Shown piece by piece: positions 11,811-25,094 of a stretch of 64,000 nucleotides of DNA; position 1 is the stretch's first letter, and the number at the start of each line of letters is the position of its first letter. A program made the translations under genes and the position numbers. The stretch spans positions 114,082-178,081 of the forward strand of contig JAUJYN010000085.1 of NCBI GenBank assembly GCA_030737835.1. The letters are read 5' to 3'. A model generated the notes under the pieces. The model saw only the letters and a list, made by a program, of their open reading frames with translations, had not been told where the DNA came from and did no database searches. The stretch is from Acorus gramineus (Eukaryota > Streptophyta > Magnoliopsida > Acorales > Acoraceae).

Positions 11811-14800
11811 GGCACCCACAATCTGAAATTGAATTTAGTGTATTTGTCTTTTAGATACATGAGTCTGATACTCAGTGTATCTAGAAATGTTAAGCATATG
11901 TGAAGCCTAAGCTATATCTGAAATAACAAACATCATTTATTGGTGTGGAATGTCACTGTTATGCATGTATCAGAAATATAAACCTCTGCATTTTGTTTTT
12001 AAACTGCTGATTTATGTTTTAAGATACATGTGTATCTTAAAAGAACAAAGAGCATATGTATTTCATTGTAATAAGCATATCAATATTATCTGGATGTGTA
12101 TCAATATGATTTCTCAAATGACAATTTTTGGCAAATGAATATTAAACGTATTATGCAGAATCTAAAAAAGACAAAATTGCTGAACAACGAAGGAACCGCA
12201 CATACTATCCGCGGTATAGATCTACATTACACAGAATATTTGAAACGTTTGCAACATTGGAGTTGAGTAGGAGGCATTCAGAGATGTTCCAGAGAACTCC
12301 ATTCTGAAATTTATTCAAGTCCTTCATTGACCGGTCATACGATTACAGCAAGATGAAGAAAAATGATGATGATGTCTGGTTCATCATCCAATCATTCGAC
12401 TATAAGTCCGACAGCTTCAACATTGGTGGAAAGCTAATAAAAATTGAGTCTTCCAAATGAATTACACAGAATATTTGAAACGTTTCCAGATCACATGCAT
12501 CATGGATGTCTTCCAAATGAATTGAGTCTTTACATGTATCATCCATACAATCGTCATCACTGCCTGCTGAAAAATTAGGAAGTTGTCACATGTTATATAA
12601 TTAAGATACAGTACTGTATCTTAACAAAAAACAAACAATTTCATAGTCTACAAGCTAATTAGCAAAACACACATAGATTTTCAATTAAAGTCATTCAAGC
12701 CTTTATATACATACGACAATAGACAATTGAATATTAATCAGATAGGTATCAATCAAATTCATATAAATAATAAATCAAACTTCAATTGGGCTGAAAACAA
12801 CATCAAGATACACATGTATCTGGAATTGAAATTAACATCTACACATTTGATACTACCGAATATTGAATCTAATGGGTTGAATACCAATCATTCAAAGCTA
12901 TAAAATATGCTGAATGACTTAATATGCATAAATGTACATATACACACCACTAAAAAGCTGATTATACAGGCTTGAATGTAAAATACAAGAACGCATCAGA
13001 ATTCAGATACACAACACGTATCTTAATTTAAATTAAATTATGTATAAAAAAAAGTATATGAAGATTCAAAGAAACAGTTAAAACAATCAGATCAAATTCA
13101 ATTATTCAGATCGAAAACAGTCTAACCTGAATGGATCGCCATTGTTTCCACCACAATTGTGTAATTCTTTTATTCTCAACTGATCAAACTGAAAAAAATA
13201 ATGATTACGATGTTTGTTTTCATTTTCACCGAATAAACTGGATCTAAAAATTCTAAATCGTCAATTTTTTAGTGTTCCGATTGGCCTAATCTTAATGTTT
13301 GCACCACAAACAGATCGCACAAAAACAAAAACGAAACTCCTCTTTCTCCTCTTCTCCGCCGATCAAATATGAATGAAAAAAAAAATTGATGTTTGTTTTC
13401 GTTGCGAGGGAACAATTAAAAACAAAAAAAATGAAACTCGTGATTTTTTATTTTCTTGAACGTGCAATTGAATTCGTATATTCTAGAAAGGAAGTGATCT
13501 CCATATCATAACTAACCCCGTAATTATTGGACCAGTTATGAAAACAACAAAGAGATTAGTTATGAGGGAGTAATATAAGAAATTCACACTTGTCACCTCA
13601 TGGGGCTTAGGATGGGGTCTACCCATTGGGGCTCAAAAATCATTATTGATATATATATATAACATCAGACCAAACATAAGATATTATTTTATTGAAAAAG
13701 AAGTACATTCAATTTAGGGGAAAATATACTTCATTTTTTGTTACATATACTTAAAAAAATAAATCAAAACATGCATGATATAAGATGAAACTAAATTTAT
13801 AAAAACAAAAGGTTTGAATATAAAGTTGGAACTTTCAAAAATAACTCAACTTGAATCTGTTCATAGTCAAGTCTGCTCTACATGACAAACTTTGGTATGT
13901 TCTTTTCAGTGCAAGAAGATGTTGCAACTTTTCAAATGAAAATAAAAGTAGCCCCACATCACATATATTAGCCATCCCAATAATAAAAGCTGAGAAACTC
14001 GTTGTAAATAAAATAAAATAAAATTGAGAATCTCATGCACTACCACCTACCAAGAAAATAAAATTGAATGGAACTTAGTTTTGATTGGTAGGAATTATTC
14101 CACGCATTCTTTATTACAATTCCATCTCTCTGACTATATACATGAATTTCAGATTTTTTTGGGTGGATCCATACAATTTATTAAAATATATACTATATTC
14201 TTTATTTACATCTTTAAAAAACACTAAAATCATGTGCGGATGTAACATTGGGGTCCCAAGAGAGATTATCCCCAACATAACCATTTTTTTACTTGGAAAA
14301 TGTGATGTCATTCATGCATCCATTTTTAAAAGCACACGAGATTTAGAATTTTTTTTTTTAATATAAATTTGTCTAACTAATTAAATATTTTTACAAAAAA
14401 TAAAATATACGTTCCAATGAACTAATGCATACATTTGTACTTTTTTTTTTTTTGTCAGACATCTTTATTCAAGAGCAACCCAATCATCCATACCCAACCA
14501 TAATAAGAATGAAAAGTAACAAATATGAGTTTGGTGGAGGCCTAAAGGGAGACCTACCAATTTTCATTGAGAAAAAAGTAAAAATAATATTGATATTCTC
14601 ACATTTAGAAAGGGTGAGTTAGAGAACTAATGGGGTGGAAATATATCTCCCCTACCAATTTTCCCAAGATGTTTGAGACATAAAAATAATTTTAAGTTCG
14701 ACCTTTCACAAAACTTTATCAGTCTTATGTATTAAACAAGAAAAAAGATACACTTAGCCGGTTGCACACTATTTTTTATTTTTAAATCACACTCTCCCAT

Positions 14801-15776
14801 CAGAATAGATATACCAAGATATAATAATATATTATTTTTGAAAAAATAAAAAAAATTTAACCTTCTTATACTAGGAAAAAAAATCATATTATGAGATATT
14901 ATAATGCATGAAACTGTAGAAGAAACTACAAAGCAAACTATAAGTGTCAATGCTGACAACAGTGGACCCTAATGCATTTGTCACATCCCTTTAGTTTTTT
15001 TTTAATTTTTAATATATTTGATCGTCAAAATTAATTAAAACTCAGGTCACATGAAACCACGATCTTTTCAAAGCAGACAACCCTAAAATAAAGGCTGAAT
15101 TATAGACTCAAATATTGTAAGAAAGAAATTGGAAATATATATCATCAGACGAAACATGTGATAATTTAATTGAAAAAAAGAGTACACTATACATATAAAA
15201 AATTGAATATAAAAAAGGTTTGAACTTTCAAAGCAACTCGCTTGTATCTGTTCAAGGTCAAGTCTGCCCTACATGACAAACTTCTTTTTGATGTCTCTGA
15301 GTGCAAGAAGATGGTGCAACTTTCCAAATGAAAAAAAAAAAAGAGGATTTGGTAACCTGATAATCTGGTTTTAAGCCTCCACTTTTTTTATTTTTGCCAC
15401 ATGTGATTGAATTTTTTGGGGGTTGTGTTTATATGTCTAGGTGCAATCCTATATATCTCCAACAAAGAATCTATCTCATCAACAAAGCACATAATGCATA
15501 TACCTTGTGAACAAATCATATATTTTCACTCCTTTGGGTCCATGCAATCATTCAAGAGTATACCTCATTTTTGTAGAACTATATGCTTCATTAAATGAAG
15601 CATACAAATGCGGAACTACACTCAGGACTCCCACTAACATCTAACGAAGCATATAGTTTAAAAAATGGACTATGAAGACGAATTTCACTGAAAGTGTTTC
15701 AAAAACATATACAGAGAAACATTCATACATGATAACAAGCTGAAGATTCATACCTGTAGATTTGGTGATCCCTCTA
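11811..15776. other. Intergenic DNA downstream of the DDB1-like gene, no gene recognised
   Basis: No reading frame resembles a known protein. The stretch holds dispersed repeat copy 3 (about 15020-15125). A second duplicated block is also present: about 13670-13950 and 15135-15332 share GGTTTGAA, CTTTCAAA, TCTGTTCA(T/A)(A)GTCAAG, CTACATGACAAACTT and GTGCAAGAAGATG in order, in the same orientation. Homopolymer runs are common. Confidence 0.5.
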
Positions 15777-16358
15777 CTAATGCAATCTTGTCATCTCCTC
15801 AACCTTCATGCACAGCTCCTCCACCGGCACCCCCATCGCCACAGAAACCTCCTCCATCCGGTTCCGCGGGAGATCCAAAAACGACTCAATGAGGTCCCCA
15901 TCGATGAAGTTCTTCATCCGATACGCCCTCTTCTTGCTGTAGAACGACCTCCACTCGTCGTAGCTCAGGCCACCTACACCCCCAATGGCTTTCACCATGC
16001 TCGCCTGGAGCTGCTCCAAAAAGATGTATAGGTCAGATGGAAGGGACGCGATGATCCCGATTGCACCGTTCACGGTCCCAAATATTATGGTCGGGACCTT
16101 CTCGAGTTCGGAGCCGGGGAGGCGCATGACAAGGGAGCCGTGGTGGAAGCAGTTGACAAACTCGCCGAGGTGGTACTCGCCAACGGTCTTGAGGAGGGCC
16201 CTCTTTTCCTTGGTGGGGGCCTCAGCGTTCGTGCGGAGGGTGAGGAGGTTGAATTTGTTCTCAGCACATATGAACACGTCATCGTCGAGGATCTCTACAG
16301 CTGTGATCCAGTTCATGTGGCGATCATGGGCAAGCTCCTCGAACCTGCCTTCCTCACG
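15777..16358 (-). CDS. DDB1: DDB1-like last exon, end of BPC/BPA closure and C-terminal helical domain
   Basis: A 582-nt exon encoding 193 residues and TAG (15777-15779). It starts REEGRFEELAHDRHMNWI after CATCAG and continues through AVEILDDDVF, AENKFNLLTLR, VGEYHLGEFVN, HGSLVMRLPGSE, TIIFGTVNGAIGIIASLP, the SYDEWRSF block, FIDGDLIESFLDLPRN and the terminal VEEMTRLH. In the protein this part closes the propellers and forms the helical C-terminal domain. The ends of the exon are canonical, including the conserved C-terminus. Many substitutions, such as HDRHM for the usual Y(N)AN(W) neighbourhood, suggest a diverged paralogue. Confidence 0.94.
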   Translation of the reverse strand, partial: REEGRFEELAHDRHMNWITAVEILDDDVFICAENKFNLLTLRTNAEAPTKEKRALLKTVGEYHLGEFVNCFHHGSLVMRLPGSELEKVPTIIFGTVNGAIGIIASLPSDLYIFLEQLQASMVKAIGGVGGLSYDEWRSFYSKKRAYRMKNFIDGDLIESFLDLPRNRMEEVSVAMGVPVEELCMKVEEMTRLH

Positions 16359-16616
16359 CTGATGAAGATGGAGTGAGATTAATGAGATGTCACTTAATAC
16401 TAGAAGATGAACTCATCTTCGGTAAAGACATGCTTATATAAGATACAATTAATGATAAATTAAAATCAGTTTTTAAAATTACGAGGATGTGATAAATCAT
16501 CGAAACTAAATGGATAACAAGATTCTAAAGGGTCTAGAGTTCCAAACCCGCGTGGGTTGACACAAAATATAGTTGTTGATGATGATAATTCAAGAAAGGG
16601 GAGCAAGAGGGTATAC

Positions 16617-16901
16617 CTTGTACATTAATAAGGAGATGGACTTCATCAAATCACCGACGACAATGAGGTCCCCACGTGTTTGAACACAGAGAGAAAGGAC
16701 ACGCCCATGGTATCCACATTCCAGTTGAAGCTCCCATGAACCTTCATCACAGGCCATCCATTTATACAACTGAATCTTCTGGTTGACAGCGGCCAACAAT
16801 TTCCCATGGAAGGAGTTCAATGAGTACACTGCCCCAGAGGTTTCTTTCTCTACAATTAGTTGCAGCTTCCCATTTTCAACCACGAAAATCAGTATTCGAC
16901 C
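16617..16901 (-). CDS. DDB1: DDB1-like exon, BPC propeller
   Basis: A 285-nt exon of 95 codons, phase 0 at both ends. It encodes GRILIFVVENGKLQLIVEKE, then GAVYSLNSFHGKLLAAVNQK, QLYKWM, VQTRGDLIVVGDLMKSISLL and MYK. All are hallmark DDB1 sequences. Acceptor GTAG, donor GTATAC. It joins in frame with the exons on either side. Confidence 0.94.
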
Positions 16902-18663
16902 CTACCAAAAAACAAGCTACAGATGTTAACTTTTTTACTTCCGTTATGAGATTGGACATTAGCGAATAAGTACTGAATTTTCCGCATTAATCAGAATAAG
17001 TGCTGAATTTCAGCTGAACCAAACGCAGCCTAAATTGAGATACTGAGGAACACTTGCAAAGAAATTATAACCATAGTCCAGTCACAAGTTTCCTAGGATG
17101 CATTGATTCTACATTATATATCAGAAAGGTGGCCCAATCCTTACATAAGTTAATGGAAGAATTTAAATTTCATCTTATGAAACTCTCATTAACAACCTTT
17201 TTCTTGACAAAAATGGATAGTGTTTCAAAGAGAAACTTATGCTTTTTCATATTTGATTTCCCCTCCTACGTAAGGGAAGCATATTTGAAGCCAATGTACA
17301 AAAACTGAAATTTGCCAAGATTTTTACTTGGTATGAGCATAACAGACCCTGGACATACCATGCCACTAACACCACACAGATTTTGTTGAAGATAAACCAT
17401 TGATCTATCTAAAAGAATTATCTTGGAACTTCAATCAAACAACACATTAAAGAAAAAAAATGTATACTTTAAAATGAAATGGAAAAAGAAGAAGTGCAAC
17501 AAGGTAAAGAACAACATTTCATGAATAAGCAACAGCTAGCACATCAAAGAAAGATAACAGATATTACAGACCTGACACGCTATAAAAGAAACTCAAATCT
17601 AAACGCCTGAGAAAAGAGTACATTGTTTTTTTGTCAAGAAACAATTCAGGTCGGCCAATATTTAGGTCCAACTAGAAGAACCAGTCACCACCACAATGGC
17701 TCAAATCCTAACCGTCCTTTTAATTTATTACTTCATATAATAGAAGCTTAATCAATTAAAAGCACGATTTTATCTCCAAAAATTTCATAATCCAAAATTC
17801 AGAACAGCACAAATCTGAGTGTAATAATTTTTCAGAAGCACCAGACATACATGTCTATCAGTCAATCCAAGGTGATGGTCTAGATTAGCGTTATAAGAGT
17901 TTCAATCAGACATCTTTCATTGTATGATTCTCAAACCAATAACCAGTTTATTCACTTGAATAATTCCTCAAGGAGAAGTTTTCATTCCTTCTGAGATTTT
18001 GCATGCAACTATTGAACTATTCTATAAGTCCATGCTAGTTTTACAGAATCACTTTTTCCGACTTTAACAGACCCTCTAATACTCATATCTTTCTTATTTA
18101 ACAGGAACAGTTAGAAGCTTTAACACACAGAACCTTCTGATCAGTATACCTGCACAGTATTACAAATATTCATCCATGAATCATGGCCACACTAGCTTTT
18201 TCTCTTTTTACCCCCCTAAGATCATACCATTTTCAGCTACACATTTTATTCTTTCAAGACCATATCAACAACATATATAAAGAGAACCATCACTTATTGG
18301 TCGCTTTGGTTAATGATGAATATATACCAACTTTTGTAATTGGATTACCTATATTGTAATATTTTAAGAATACGACTGGCTAGTAAATAACTGTCATTAC
18401 TCCTGATAAAACATCAATGATTAGAGAACCCTTAGAACCATATCATTCATATCCAAAGAAAACCCAAGATCATCACCATAAGAACAGGTGCATTCTAGCT
18501 GTTTAGGAAACAGTGGAGACAATTTCCGCATATTTGCATATCCAGGAGTACTGATTGCAGAGATTTAAAGGAGTGCTACACGATAATGATAAGGAGCCTT
18601 AATTGATTATGGATAATACGAAGAATGGTATCAAAGAATGAGATGCAAAGAACCTGTCATTAC
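16902..18663 (-). other. DDB1-like intron, no feature seen
   Basis: A 1.76 kb AT-rich intron between two BPC exons with no long open frame. It contains no recognised repeat. Confidence 0.6.
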
Positions 18664-19006
18664 CTTGGTTGGCTCTACTTCTTCAGGCAGTGCAAAGGCT
18701 GTTCCTACACAATAATAAGTGTTGGCAACATCTGTGAAGGAACAGCTAACTATGGAGCAGCCACACTCATACGTCTCAAGTTCATATACTGACATCATCT
18801 CAAAAGTTTGATCGTCAAACAAACGGACAAAATGCATTTCATTTTCATCTGTATCACTCTGAAAGCTACAGACGGCAAGTGTCTGAGACTGTTCCTGGTA
18901 ACTAATGCGACGTGCGTGCTCTCCAAGTGGGACAGTGTGGATATGAAGCTTTTGGATATCATCAATGGTACCAATTGTAAGTTCACCTTCTTTTGCAATT
19001 GCAAGG
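18664..19006 (-). CDS. DDB1: DDB1-like exon, start of BPC propeller
   Basis: A 343-nt exon beginning with the last base of a serine codon after CAACAG. It encodes LAIAKEGELTIGTIDDIQKL, then the LGEHARRISYQEQSQTL region, MHFVRLFDDQTFEMMS, CSFTDVANTYYCVGTAF and LPEEVEPTK. It matches the first third of the BPC propeller. Its phase (one leftover base) does not fit the phase-0 end of exon 26283-26083. Direct splicing would reach a TGA after seven codons. Confidence 0.93.
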
Positions 19007-21150
19007 CTGTTGATAAACCACAAGGCTCCAAATTAAGGAAAATCACATCAGAAAAGATGTCAAATATGATGTCATGATCACAATAATTTATGACAAGGTT
19101 TATATAAATGATTTATAGATGATCAAAGAGATACTTCAAGAATATCTTCATGAATACAATAAAGCATAAACATATCTACCACACCATCTATACTAGAAAA
19201 ATACAGCTGATAGAAGAAATGGTCCAATGATTTAAAATTTATTTATGTATGTATTCTTTTTAATAAATTTCATGGCTACCACCATATTTTAGAAATGGCT
19301 AGGGTAAAATTCCATAACAATATGAAAGAAAAAAGAGAAGAAAAGGAACAACCAAACCAGTAGATGTGCATTCTACTAGCTCCAAAACCCATATCAACCC
19401 AGTGCTTATTCTATGGTTACAAATTTTCCTCCGTCAAAATCAACTTTATTCACTCCCTTGCAGAATAAGGCCCAATCCTTCATAAAACGTTAAATGGTTT
19501 CCCAAAAATTCTCTAGATACAGAGTGCATCCTTTAAATATAACCAGGTTCCTCGTCAACCCAATAAACCAAACTCTTGCTGGGATCAGGATTTCAGAAAA
19601 TTTAGCTTTAACACTTCTATCCCATCCTTTTTTAGGCTTTTACCAGCTTCCCACATATGGTCCAAGGACCCGAAATTGACTTTGAGACCCATAGCATGAC
19701 CCAGTATGCTCCACACCTGTTTCACCACATGGCAATGACATAATGGGTGGACGTGTTTCGGTCTCCGAATTCAGGGCAAACACAACATAGAATCACCAGG
19801 GTCCCATTTGGCCATATACATTCTAGTCATCAGTTTATCCTGGTACATTAGCCAAAGAAAACCTGTATCGTTAGGGGGGCAGCATGAGTAGCACTGACAT
19901 CAACATGTGCAGTTCAGTAGTTTTACTATTCCATGGCATAGTGAGGCATCAGCATGAGTAGTTGACCAGTTGAGTGGTTTTGGCTTTTTATAAGTATATG
20001 ATATGATATGATATACACTGAGATGGTTCGTGCAACCTACCTAGTTACTAGCACGTTTTAATCATTAGATTAACCCTCAGACATGACAGGTGGGACAGGT
20101 ATCAGGCGTAACACAAATGTCTTTCTAGAAGTCATCTTATATATGGCACTGTGCGATCGATCTCTAATGCATAATGGTCGAACTCTGGACATATATCATC
20201 CCTTCTGGATAAAATGGAGGCAGAGGAAAGTGTGTGCGCTCAACTGCAATGACATTGGTTTTAAACTGGATCCTAGATTAAGCTAGTGCCTAGAGCCATG
20301 TTTTGACATATTCAAGATCGAATAGTTGAAATAAACTTCAACATGATTTCAGATTATATATTTTTACATATTGCATGTCTGCATGTATATAAGTTATGTA
20401 TTTTGAGATTTTAGTATTTTTATATAATTGTAGTTTTTTATGAATGTAATTCCCTTGAAAGCCAAAAGTAATTTGATTTATTATATAAATTTTTGTTTAA
20501 AATTATTTATAGGGACCAACCTGATCCGACTCGCCTTAAATGGGGTGGGGCGGGGAAGGTATGGATTTCAAGATGTAAAACTTGAAATGGAGCGGAGCGA
20601 GTATGGATTTAAAGTTGTAAAATCCAAAGTGGGGCCATGCAAATACAGAGTCGGACATTGTGAAATTGGGTTGGGTTTAGATTATGTCAAACCCAATTAC
20701 AGCCCGACCCGTTGCCATCCCTAATACTTGCAGACCTTCATAGCTCATCTGTCTTGTTTGATGTATTCAGAGCAACAGTGACCTTTGAGAACTGATGTGT
20801 TGGACACCAGGTTGGAGGTTGGATCATATTGTTGGTCTCTCGCAAAGTCATCCCCTGCTTGGTTTGCTGAATAGATTTCCTTATTTGTTATGTCTTTTTA
20901 TTTCGAGTTGTAGTGTCCTAAATGCTCTTGACTTGATGTTGTATCTGGAGATTATTGTTGTTATTTACATTCATCAAAGATTATATTTGAGAATTTATCT
21001 AGATTTAGTGATCCTTGACACACTCTGATTCAGTGTGATTGATGATGTTAGTTATTTAATTCATACATTTATCGTGACATCATGTGATTGTGTCCGTTCA
21101 AGGTTTTTCCAACAGTTCGGGGTTCCTCTTTATGAAATATATATATATAT
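19007..21150. other. Intron flank where BPB exons are expected; holds repeat scraps only
   Basis: I looked on the minus strand for the roughly 330 codons of the BPB propeller and recognised none. About 19680-19870 on the minus strand resembles a worn LINE zf-RVT end (DKLMTRMYMAKWDPGDS, then CVCPEFGD in another frame). About 20520-20722 is GC-richer with GGGTTGGG words and ends TGCCATCCCTAA, like the element at 2598-3706. The remainder is unremarkable. Confidence 0.5.
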
Positions 21151-21997
21151 AGAGAACTGATATGCTGCGGACAGTATACACCTAGCTTATGGTGCAAACA
21201 CTATCTACACACCGTCGGATCTATTTCCATCAGATCGGATGGTCATGGATAGTGTTCACTTTAATATATACAAAAAAAACAAAACTGGGTGACCTAGTTA
21301 GCCGGTCACCCAATAAAATCTCAAAAAAGCAACTTTTCTCTCTCATTCTCTCGAAAAAAAAAAAAAAAAAAACCCAATGCAATCAGACCGCCTCCGATAT
21401 CCTCTGCCGCTGTCGCAGATGTACACCCCGGATCAGACCGCTGCCGCCGACTCTCCTGACCTTCTCTCGCGTGCTCCCCGACAGCCCGACCCCCTCTCCT
21501 CTCCGTCTCACAGCCCCTCATCCCCCACCTCCTCTGCCGTCCGGATCCAACAACCGCCGCCGCTGCCGCCGATGCAAACCTTGGATCCGACCACCGCCGC
21601 CGAGGCACATCCTCCACCTTAGATCTAGGGTTTTGTTTTTTTTAAAAAAAAATTTTGATGAAAGGCTTATTGTTGTTTTTTTGTATTTATGATTTGGGCC
21701 CCTTTTCATTTTGGATTTGGGCAAAAGGTTCAAATGATGAAGATGTGATTATATTGATGGGGATGACTTTGTATATACATTTGTGTATCATTGATTCTTT
21801 ATTGAGATGTTAATTTTTTTATTCATTCGTAACAGAGTATTATATATCTTTTTATTGGTCCTTTTGTGAGTTTTTTTTTTTTTACTGTATTTTCATTAGT
21901 TAACATGTTTAACAATGATACTTGGCAATTGAATTCAAGTTTTGCCTTTTTTTCACTAATGATTACTATACATATGGACCAAATCAGATCAATAATA
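21151..21997 (+). repeat. MULE left terminal inverted repeat
   Basis: Matches 25095-25968 in reverse. It contains a CCG-rich tract (about 21390-21620) and a run of A at about 21355-21373, both mirrored in the other arm. The open frames across the CCG-rich tract are composition artefacts. Confidence 0.88.
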
Positions 21998-22595
21998 TTA
22001 GTTCTTGAGAGATAACAGATGGCCTCTAGTACTGTATTCAATATCCTTCATATAGGAGATGAGATGATTGTATGGATTGAGATCATGTGCCAGTCTCATG
22101 CTGTAAAAGGATTTCATACATATCAATCCTCAAATGCAACTCTTTAACAAGATGCTTTGAATGGGGCGTTTGACAAGACAAACATAAGAATCACATAAAT
22201 CTGTTCAAAACCACATTACACAAAAAAATACAACCAGATTAATTAAAATGATCATGTTCAGAAACAAAATACACCAACATCACATAAACATGTTCAACAC
22301 CAACAATCACATTAAAAAAATTAAACGTGTTCAAAACCCCATTACATAAAAAAAAAATCCAACTTATCAGATCACAGAAACTAAACTAGTTCTAAACCAT
22401 GCTACACCCCAAAAAATTCAATAAACTGAATACACTTCAGATCATCAAAATCTTCAAAGGTCTAAGGGATTTTGTGTCTCATTGAATGTCTCATTCATAT
22501 CTTGCGTGTCTCGTGCTAACCTGAAACACATCATTTATAAATACATCATATTAAATCATATTAGGATGACAAATATTGCTACGAAAAAAAATATC

Positions 22596-24766
22596 TTACA
22601 TTTCTTTTAATAGAGGGCAGCTCCTTTTGTTATGCTTATCTTTCTTTCCACACACACTACATGTTCTTCTCACTTTTTCCTTCTCTTCCATTGCTATTTC
22701 TCTTCCTCCCTTCCATCGTTTTCCACTTCCTTTTGTGTGAGAAATGTTTGGAGGCCGGACTTCTATGGTAGAAGGGATTGACATCGTATTCAATCTTCCT
22801 TGGTCATTGCTACCACATGCACTGCGTGATTGTTTTTCTTTTTGTAGAGAAGATATGAAGTCTTTGGCCTTTTCGTACACCTCAAGAAGGGCATTGTCTA
22901 GACAATTTGCAAATGCACGTACAATTTCAATGCTCTTTCTGCTTAACATTGTGTCTTGGGTTTCTCAAAGTTCCACCTCATCAAAATCAAACACATTCTT
23001 CTCTTTCGCTATGAATGTCCACCTTTGAAGAACAAGATATTCAGGCAACTCATCAAAACAATTATTTCTCATCACGACAAGCATGTGTGCACATGGGATT
23101 CCCTCGGTTTCAAACTTTTTGCACGTACAAGTAATTTGACTGTTTGATGGATCATATATAACTTCACGCAATTTATTTGGCTTTCCCAACCTTCTAACCA
23201 CATGCACATCTGGAGGTCCCAACATTTTGATCACCGATCCATAATGTAGAGAGGCTTGGACTTCTTTTTGGAAATGCAGAAAAATTTTTTTGTATATCTC
23301 TTTGACATTTGTACTTCAATTACATAAGAAGTAACAAGATCAAGGCTTGTATAAAGAGTCTCATGATCGGCAACTAATTCATTGTATCGTTGTCGTTCTA
23401 GAGCCCTTTCAAAATGATGAGTAAATTCAACCAAACTATGCTTTTTACTCAAAAATTTATCAAATACTGAATTTTGACTTTCACTACGTTGTGTACTCTT
23501 CATACCTGCCATGAAAATATCATTCAGATATGCTGGAATCCACTTGTGATGGTTCCTATACTGTTTGGACAACCACCCATTTTGTTCTAACATAAAATGC
23601 CTCATTATTTTGTCCCAACTCTCCTCAAATTCTTATGGAGTTTCTGACCCATATATGCATCGTTTAAAGCACATCAAAAATTCAAATCTACTAGCTAATG
23701 CAGCCACCTTTTTAGGCAATTTCTTCATTATGTGCCAAATGCAGAATCGATGATGAGTTTGTGGTAGCATTCTTGCAATCGCAACTCCTATAGCAGGGTC
23801 TTCATCAGTAATAATGGCCTTTGGGGGACATTTAGCCATTGCATCTTGCCATTTTGTAAACAACCATTCAAAAGACTCTATTTTTTCATCCTTCAATATC
23901 CCACAACCAAAGGAAATGGACTGGAAATGATTATTTACTCCAGTAAAGGGTACAAAAATTAATAAATATTGGTTGGTGTCATATGTTGTGTCGAATACAA
24001 CTACATCACCAAAGTGAGCATAGACTTTTCTTGCACCTTCATCTGCCCAAAAACAATGTGTTAATTTGTTCTCTTCATCCACCTCATATGCAAAGTAAAA
24101 CGACGGATTCATTGCAGCTTTTTCTTTGAAAGAAGTAAGAAACATTTGAGCATCATAATCCCTCATTTCATTATGAATTTTTCCTCGGTAGTTTTGAATA
24201 TCTCTTTCAGTGCATCCAACTTTGTCATATCCTCCCGAATCCATAGCTAGTATGGTCATTGTTTGTGAAGAGCTAATATTTGCATCTTGAAATGTGTCAA
24301 TTAAAGACTTTTGTGCACATGTTACCTCCCTATGGGACCTCAACAAATGGGTTTTCCGAGGAGTAGCCAATACATTAACATGACCTTCACTAAAATCAAC
24401 TATTTTCCATTTTCCATCTTCTTTAAAAAACTTTATTCTAGCCTTACACCCCACCCTTACATGTCCTCGATTTCTTATCCGGATTTTGTTTTTATCTTGT
24501 GATGTGTCTTTGAATCCTTCTTTTGCACATACAAGTTCTCTTCTATAGATATCTTTTGAACCCTTGCGATATCTTGTTGAAGATTTTCGAACACCAAATC
24601 CTCCAAATCTAGCATAACGAATGTAAAAACTCTCCGCTTCGTCAAGTGTATCAAAACACATTCCAACAACAGGTTTTATGTTTTCATCAACATCTGGAAT
24701 CCAAACCCCTTTCTCTACAAATATTTGTTCGATATCTTCCACAGAGTCTTCCACAAGCATATCCAT
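22596..24766 (-). pseudogene. MULE transposase of the FAR1/MURA type, broken
   Basis: Four minus-strand open pieces form one former protein: 24766-23633, 23605-23231, 23234-22965 and 22949-22596. Order of domains: a FAR1-type DNA-binding region (FDTLDEAESFYIRYA to GCKARIKF), the MULE transposase core with catalytic-type aspartates in VVVFDTTYDTN and AIITDEDPAI, followed by HHRFCIWHIMKK. Then come a SWIM zinc finger (CTCKKFETEGIPCAH) and a C-terminal CxxC zinc-knuckle-like end (CSVCGKKDKHNKRSCP). Breaks: an in-frame TAA at 23633-23635, a frameshift near 23300-23320 and an in-frame TGA at 22965-22967. The family cuts and pastes DNA by binding terminal repeats; this copy should be inactive. Confidence 0.88.
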
Positions 24767-25094
24767 CTGTTCAAAATTTATGTAAAAAAAAATTAATATA
24801 TTGCAAAACCTACTTATTTAACAGATACAAACAACAAAAAAAAACACCAAGTACTTTTATAGAATGTGAATGTGAATGTGTGTGAATGTGTGTGATTATA
24901 TAGAATGCTAACAACAGCTCATGCCAGATGTTGTTCTCACACAAAAGCCTTCCATCAAAAATCATAGAACAATGTTACATACAATTCATAGTTAAAACCT
25001 AATAACCACAAACTACACACCCTAGATGAAAAGTGGCCGAAACCATAAAAACAAAAGGCACGAAAAAGTCTTTCATCATAAAAAAAAAAACACC

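Noticed and set aside
15985-16376. Plus-strand frames of 78-125 codons
   Set aside because: Antisense shadows of the last DDB1-like exon.
19007-21150. Possible home of the missing BPB exons
   Set aside because: Read on the minus strand in all frames as far as I could; no stretch resembled DDB1, only LINE and DNA-transposon scraps.
21189-21692. A 167-codon plus-strand frame and its overlapping antisense frames, mirrored at 25448-25768
   Set aside because: It lies in the CCG-rich part of the MULE inverted repeats; proline/arginine-rich translations in several frames are a composition effect.
22744-23753. Plus-strand frames of 62-94 codons
   Set aside because: Antisense of the MULE transposase.
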